Below, in pieces: positions 60,205 to 64,000 of a stretch of DNA of 64,000 nt (positions within the stretch are counted from its first letter, which is position 1; each line of letters opens with the position of its first letter). The notes beneath the pieces were generated by a model, which saw only the letters and a list, made by a program, of their open reading frames with translations, had not been told where the DNA came from and did not search any database. This stretch comes from an uncultured Bacteroidales bacterium (GTDB lineage Bacteria > Bacteroidota > Bacteroidia > Bacteroidales > P3). Position numbers and translations under genes: made by a program. Location: contig OMXC01000006.1 of the NCBI GenBank assembly GCA_900314925.1, forward strand, positions 62,001 through 126,000, given 5' to 3'.

Positions 60205-62475
60205 CTATTTTATTATATCGTTATAAAGAAGCGACTGTATGTCGGTGCGCACGTTGAGCTGTGCGAGCCTGTTGGGGGTCGCCGAGGGGTAGACGCGGTT
60301 GGAGAGGAAGACATAGACGAGGTCGTATTCGGGGTCTGCCCACACCATGGTGCCCGTGAAGCCCGTGTGGCCGAAGGAGGCCTGCGAGGCTTCGGGACAC
60401 ACCTGTGCGTTGGGCGAGGGTGTGAAGAGCTGCTTGTCGAAGCCGAGAGCGCGGCGGTTGCCCTGCCGCTCGAAGTGGCGTCGCGTGAAGGTCTCCACGG
60501 TCTTCTCTTTGAGGTAGCGGCGCCCGTCGAGTTCGCCGCCGTTGAGGAGCATCTGCATGATGAGAGCCACCTCTTCGGCTGTGGAGAAGAGGCCTGCATG
60601 CCCGGCTATGCCACCCATGGCGTAGGCGTTGGGGTCGTGGACGGTGCCACGGATGAGGCCGCGGATGCTGTCCACCTCGGTGGGTGCTATGAGAAGACTG
60701 TCGACATCCTCGTCGAGGGGCGTGAAGAATGTCGAGGTGAGGCCCATGGGGGCGTAGAAATGCTCTTCCACATACTCGTCGAGAAGCTGTCCGCTGACCC
60801 GCTCCACCATGTCGGCCAGGAGGATGAAGCCGAAATCGCTGTAGCAGTAGCTGTTGTCGGCGTTGAGCCGCGAGGCGGCGACGAGGAGTGGTATGCTGTC
60901 GCGCTCGGCGGTGACCCGCCAGAGAGCGTCAAAAGCCTTGAGGCCGGCGCAGTGGCTGAGGGCCTGACGGACGGTGATGAGGGCCTTGTCGGTGCCCTTG
61001 AGGTAAGGGAGGTAACGGCTGAGTCTGTCGTCGAGCTTCACCTGCCCTCGGTCGACGAGACGCATGACAGCCAGCGTGGTGGCGCACACCTTGGTGAGCG
61101 AGGCGAGGTCGTAGATAGTGCCCGAGGTTACGGGGGCGGCGAGGCTGTCGTAGGTGAGATGGCCGTAGCTGCGGTTGACGACAAGGCGGCCACGGTGCAT
61201 GACGGCGATCTGGCAGCCGGGCATGGCGTGCTGCTGGATGGCTTTGTAGACGATGCTGTCGATGCGGCGGTCTATGTTGAGGTTAAGGTCGGTGACGATA
61301 TCGTTACAGACGGCGGTGTGCCGCTCGTCGGGCACATGGATGGCGGCATTGACATACGGCCTGACATAGTGGTATTTGGCCTTCAGGACACGGCGGCAGT
61401 GATAGTCTATGATGCGGCGCACGCTGTCGCTCTGCACGGCGGCTGTCTTGATGGTCTCGATAGCCTCACGCACGTCGGGCGGCAGGAGGAGTATGTCGTT
61501 GCCGGCGAGCATCGCCATGAGCTCGGCCCTGCCGCCGCCGTAGCTGTTGGTTATGCCTTTCATGTCCATGCCGTCGGTGATGACGAGGCCACCGAAACCC
61601 ATGGTACCTTTGAGGAGGCCGTTGACGATGGTGGGACTGAGCGTGGAGGGATGCAGGCTGTCGTAGGCGTTGACCTGCAGGTGGGCCACCATGACGCCCC
61701 CCACGCCGGCGGCGAAGAGGCGGCGGAAGGGGTGCAGGTCGACGGTGTCGATATAGGCGAGGGAGTGGTTGATGACTGGCAGCTCGAGGTGACTGTCTTT
61801 GTCGGTGTCGCCATGGCCGGGGAAATGCTTGGCCACAGCCATGACCCCCTGGCTCTGCTGGCCGAGGGCGTACATGACGGCGAGGCGTGCCACACGTTCA
61901 GGGTCGGTGCCGAAGGAGCGGGTGCCGATGACGGGGTTGTTGGGGTTGGAGTTGATGTCGGCCACTGGGGCGAAGTTGACATGGATGCCCATCTCGCGGC
62001 ATTGGCGCCCTATCTCTTCACCCATACGGTAGACGATGCTGTCAGCATCCTCGGAGAGCTCGCCGAAGCGCGCGTTGCGTGGAAAGGCGTACATGTCCTT
62101 GAGGCGCATACCGAGCCCCCATTCGCCGTCGATGCACACCATCAGCGGCACACGGGCGTCGCGCTGGAAGCGGTGTGTAAGGGCGGCCTGCCGCTCGGCG
62201 GTGCCGACAAAGAAACAGACGCCGCCGACGCCATAGCCGTTCATCACCTCGGAGAAAGCTTTGGCCTGCTTGTCGTCCATATCGAGCGGCACACGCACAA
62301 CCATGAGCTGTGCAATGCGCTGGTCGAGAGTCAAGGTCTGCATGATGGAGTCGACCCAGTTGGTCTCAGGGTCACGGTATGTCCAGCCACGGGAACTGAA
62401 GCGCTGGGCCACAGCCTGGCTGAACACGGCTGCAAGAAGCATCGCCACAACAATGGCGCATATTCTCTTTTTCAT
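60205..62475 (-). CDS. GH3 beta-N-acetylhexosaminidase fused to a beta-lactamase-like serine hydrolase
   Basis: This 756-residue periplasmic protein has a signal peptide (VAMLLAAVFSQAVAQ). The first ~360 residues are a NagZ-type GH3 domain: MVVRVPLD, VNFAPVADINSNP, the KHFPGHGDTDKDSH loop with the catalytic His, and the nucleophile Asp in VITDGMDMKG. From ~400 a class C beta-lactamase-like domain follows, with SLTK (YDLASLTKVCAT), YSD in YCYSDFGFILL and HTG in ASFGHTGFTGT. Such fusions in Bacteroidetes are thought to act in peptidoglycan recycling. Compared with the usual ~1000-residue fusions it lacks the GH3 C-terminal domain. It overlaps coaE by 4 nt. Confidence 0.9.
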   Translation of the reverse strand: MKKRICAIVVAMLLAAVFSQAVAQRFSSRGWTYRDPETNWVDSIMQTLTLDQRIAQLMVVRVPLDMDDKQAKAFSEVMNGYGVGGVCFFVGTAERQAALTHRFQRDARVPLMVCIDGEWGLGMRLKDMYAFPRNARFGELSEDADSIVYRMGEEIGRQCREMGIHVNFAPVADINSNPNNPVIGTRSFGTDPERVARLAVMYALGQQSQGVMAVAKHFPGHGDTDKDSHLELPVINHSLAYIDTVDLHPFRRLFAAGVGGVMVAHLQVNAYDSLHPSTLSPTIVNGLLKGTMGFGGLVITDGMDMKGITNSYGGGRAELMAMLAGNDILLLPPDVREAIETIKTAAVQSDSVRRIIDYHCRRVLKAKYHYVRPYVNAAIHVPDERHTAVCNDIVTDLNLNIDRRIDSIVYKAIQQHAMPGCQIAVMHRGRLVVNRSYGHLTYDSLAAPVTSGTIYDLASLTKVCATTLAVMRLVDRGQVKLDDRLSRYLPYLKGTDKALITVRQALSHCAGLKAFDALWRVTAERDSIPLLVAASRLNADNSYCYSDFGFILLADMVERVSGQLLDEYVEEHFYAPMGLTSTFFTPLDEDVDSLLIAPTEVDSIRGLIRGTVHDPNAYAMGGIAGHAGLFSTAEEVALIMQMLLNGGELDGRRYLKEKTVETFTRRHFERQGNRRALGFDKQLFTPSPNAQVCPEASQASFGHTGFTGTMVWADPEYDLVYVFLSNRVYPSATPNRLAQLNVRTDIQSLLYNDIIK

Positions 62476-63053
62476 TGTCTTAACAGTTTGTCTATGACGG
62501 CGACCTGACGCTGGCGTGGGTTGCCCTCATAGTTGAGTATAACATAATCGGCGCGGCGCATCATCTCCTCGGCAGGCATCTGGTTGGCCACGCGCGCCAT
62601 GAGCTGCTCCACCCCCACCCCGTCGCGTTTTTGAAGACGCTCAATACGCTCGTGAAGGTCAAGGTAGACACAAACAACCTTATCCATGAAAGCGTTGAAG
62701 CCATAGTCGTAGAGAATGGCACTCTCAAAGAGGACGTAGGGCTCCGCAGAATGCTTGCGGCAGAAGGCGTCGAAGTCGGCCATAACACGCGGATGCACCA
62801 GATTGTTGAGGCCGCGCAGCTTCCGGCTGTCGGCGAAGACTATACCCGCGATGCGGCGCTTGTCAACACTCCCGTCCGCACGGAAGACCTCATCACCAAG
62901 CATCCGGCGCACTTCGGCAAGGAAAGCTGGATTGTCATAGTAGGCAGCAGCCACATCATCGGCCACGAAGGCATGGACGCCGCGCCGCACGAACTCGGCG
63001 ACCACGGTGCTTTTACCGCAGCCTATACCGCCGGTTATACCCACTCTCTTCAT
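62472..63053 (-). CDS. coaE: Dephospho-CoA kinase
   Basis: This 193-residue enzyme performs the last step of CoA synthesis. The P-loop is GITGGIGCGKSTVV at the N-terminus, followed by the lid/CoA-binding segments (FVADDVAAAYYDNP, NNLVHPRVMADFDAF, SAILYDYGFNAFMDKVVCV). Normal length. In Bacteroidetes coaE commonly follows a ybbR-like gene, as here (15-nt gap). Confidence 0.94.
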   Translation of the reverse strand: MKRVGITGGIGCGKSTVVAEFVRRGVHAFVADDVAAAYYDNPAFLAEVRRMLGDEVFRADGSVDKRRIAGIVFADSRKLRGLNNLVHPRVMADFDAFCRKHSAEPYVLFESAILYDYGFNAFMDKVVCVYLDLHERIERLQKRDGVGVEQLMARVANQMPAEEMMRRADYVILNYEGNPRQRQVAVIDKLLRQ

Positions 63054-63068
63054 GGCAAACGACGACGG

Positions 63069-63974
63069 CTATTTTATGATTACACACTGCACCTCGGCAG
63101 GCTCTATAGCCCGGGGGCGCATGAAACTGGGAAACTCGGTGAGTTGCGGCTCTATGTGCTGCCCATTGGCGAGGATGTCGGAATAGTTGACCGTGACGGT
63201 AAGCTCAGGTTCGCGGTATAGGTCGCGTTGTGCCACCCAAACATGCAACGTTGCCTCCGGCGGGTAGACATGGACCGCCACAGTGCTGTCGGCACCAGCC
63301 ACTTTTATCGGCACTTTGTAGGTGCGCTCCACAAAGGTCTCTACAGGGACATACACCTGCACTTCGGTGCAGGATGGCCGCACGTCGCCATACTGCTCCC
63401 ATACGGGCTCAAGCGGCAACGTGAAGGTCTGCGACATACCGATGCCCGACACGGTGGTCTTAGCCACTGGCAGGCTGCTGATTTTGGACAGCGCCTCTTC
63501 CGGGCCATACAGAACCACCTCGGCAGGAGTCACGACAGGCTGACCATAGAGCCCGTAACGTTCAGAGAACTCAAAGCTGACGCCATCAAGCGTGGGGCAG
63601 AAGGACTTGCTGGCCCGCTCGACAAGGGTGACGCGCAACGAGTCAATGTTGCAGCTCACCTCCTTGATGCCGGCGACACTTTTGCCCACTGCGCTATAAA
63701 GGCTGTCAACACCTACGGCACATTGCACACTGCTGCCATTTATCCTCACCTCCACTTCGGGAGAGGCCTCTCTCATGCCCATAAGGAAGGCCACATATCC
63801 GCTGGAGCCTATGTGCATAGGCAGCACCGTATCGGCGGAAGCCAGAGCATACTTCACCGTGTCATAACCGACATAGCGGATTTTGACAGGAACAGTATAT
63901 TCCATGGGCTCCGACATCGACACGCCAAGCCATACCACTGCCGTTAGCGCCAATATGACAAGAAAGCGCTTCAC
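63069..63974 (-). CDS. YbbR-like domain protein
   Basis: This 301-residue protein has one N-terminal membrane helix (FLVILALTAVVWLGVSM) and extracytoplasmic YbbR-like beta repeats: YTVPVKIRYVGYDTVKYAL, PAEVVLYGPEEALSKISSLP and ERTYKVPIKVAGADSTVAVH. The start is GTG at 63974, immediately after the upstream stop (TAAGTG). The family is usually encoded with yajC and coaE in Bacteroidetes; its role is unclear, and in other phyla YbbR proteins regulate cyclic-di-AMP synthesis. Confidence 0.82.
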   Translation of the reverse strand: MKRFLVILALTAVVWLGVSMSEPMEYTVPVKIRYVGYDTVKYALASADTVLPMHIGSSGYVAFLMGMREASPEVEVRINGSSVQCAVGVDSLYSAVGKSVAGIKEVSCNIDSLRVTLVERASKSFCPTLDGVSFEFSERYGLYGQPVVTPAEVVLYGPEEALSKISSLPVAKTTVSGIGMSQTFTLPLEPVWEQYGDVRPSCTEVQVYVPVETFVERTYKVPIKVAGADSTVAVHVYPPEATLHVWVAQRDLYREPELTVTVNYSDILANGQHIEPQLTEFPSFMRPRAIEPAEVQCVIIK

Positions 63975-64000
63975 TTACTTCTTGACCTCTTCGCTCTTGG
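63975..64000 (-). CDS. C-terminus of an upstream gene (partial)
   Basis: The last codons (KSEEVKK and TAA) of a minus-strand gene that extends beyond the window. Its stop touches the YbbR start. The eight residues are too few to identify it; by the usual Bacteroidetes order it could be nusB or a second yajC-like gene. Confidence 0.6.

Overview
The window looks like a chromosomal segment of a GC-rich member of the Bacteroidales (Bacteroidota), probably a gut or oral type. The evidence is lineage-typical gene content: a type IX secretion (T9SS) type B sorting domain, GldB-like and DUF4835 proteins, DUF6266 and DUF349 proteins, a PG0541-type protein behind an RND pump, a GH3/beta-lactamase fusion, and an SUI1-family factor. 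Promoters also follow the Bacteroidetes -7 consensus TAnnTTTG and are seen at about ten sites. No phage, plasmid, integrase, transposase, rRNA or CRISPR locus is visible. One tRNA (Glu, CTC) is present.

Layout. 1-10.3 kb (+): the end of a secreted PKD/T9SS protein and a UspA-like protein, then a tight envelope operon (DUF349, GT90 glycosyltransferase, GldB-like lipoprotein, LtaS-type phosphotransferase, lipid kinase, SUI1 factor). 10.4-11.4 kb (-): corA, with the remnant of a T9SS sorting tail behind it. 11.4-16.4 kb: an AT-rich, DnaA-box-containing candidate oriC, then dnaA, a flavin reductase, a 2-hydroxyacid dehydrogenase and a DUF819 transporter. 16.4-19.8 kb (-): aminotransferase, DUF4835, a small lipoprotein and DUF6266. 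20.2-24.4 kb (+): gyrB, a hypothetical gene, pepE, a lipoprotein and a 3' scrap of a second pepE. 24.5-28.0 kb (-): aguB, aguA and an S41 protease. 28.3-36.1 kb (+): yajC, then tetR-tolC-MFP-RND-PG0541, an efflux operon invaded by repeat cassettes. 36.1-40.6 kb (-): carbamate kinase, ornithine carbamoyltransferase, an AAE-type transporter and an outer-membrane barrel. 40.9-42.0 kb (+): glycosyltransferase. 42.1-49.8 kb (-): two paralogous outer-membrane barrels, ADP-forming acyl-CoA synthetase, topB, prmA, truA and tRNA-Glu. 49.9-57.0 kb (-): a giant alpha-2-macroglobulin-like protein and an OmpA-family protein. 57.1-59.3 kb (+): a low-complexity secreted protein and a nucleoside phosphorylase. 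59.4-64 kb (-): a TerB/DnaJ protein, the NagZ/beta-lactamase fusion, coaE, a YbbR-like protein and the tail of one more gene.

Most genes are ordinary housekeeping or envelope functions. The unusual content lies between and occasionally inside genes. A 100-bp element, identical in two divergent intergenic regions, is built as a perfect 33+1+33 palindrome of 11-nt units. A family of 7-, 8- and 11-nt tandem repeats, often in inverted arms, abuts stop codons and interrupts an operon, and in topB and the macroglobulin gene it is read through in frame. A four-helix-bundle (IVP/S23-type) gene sits as a cassette between AT-rich inverted arms inside the efflux operon and carries a 7-bp tandem duplication that frameshifts its last helix. 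These point to a dispersed small-repeat system that deserves a genome-wide look.
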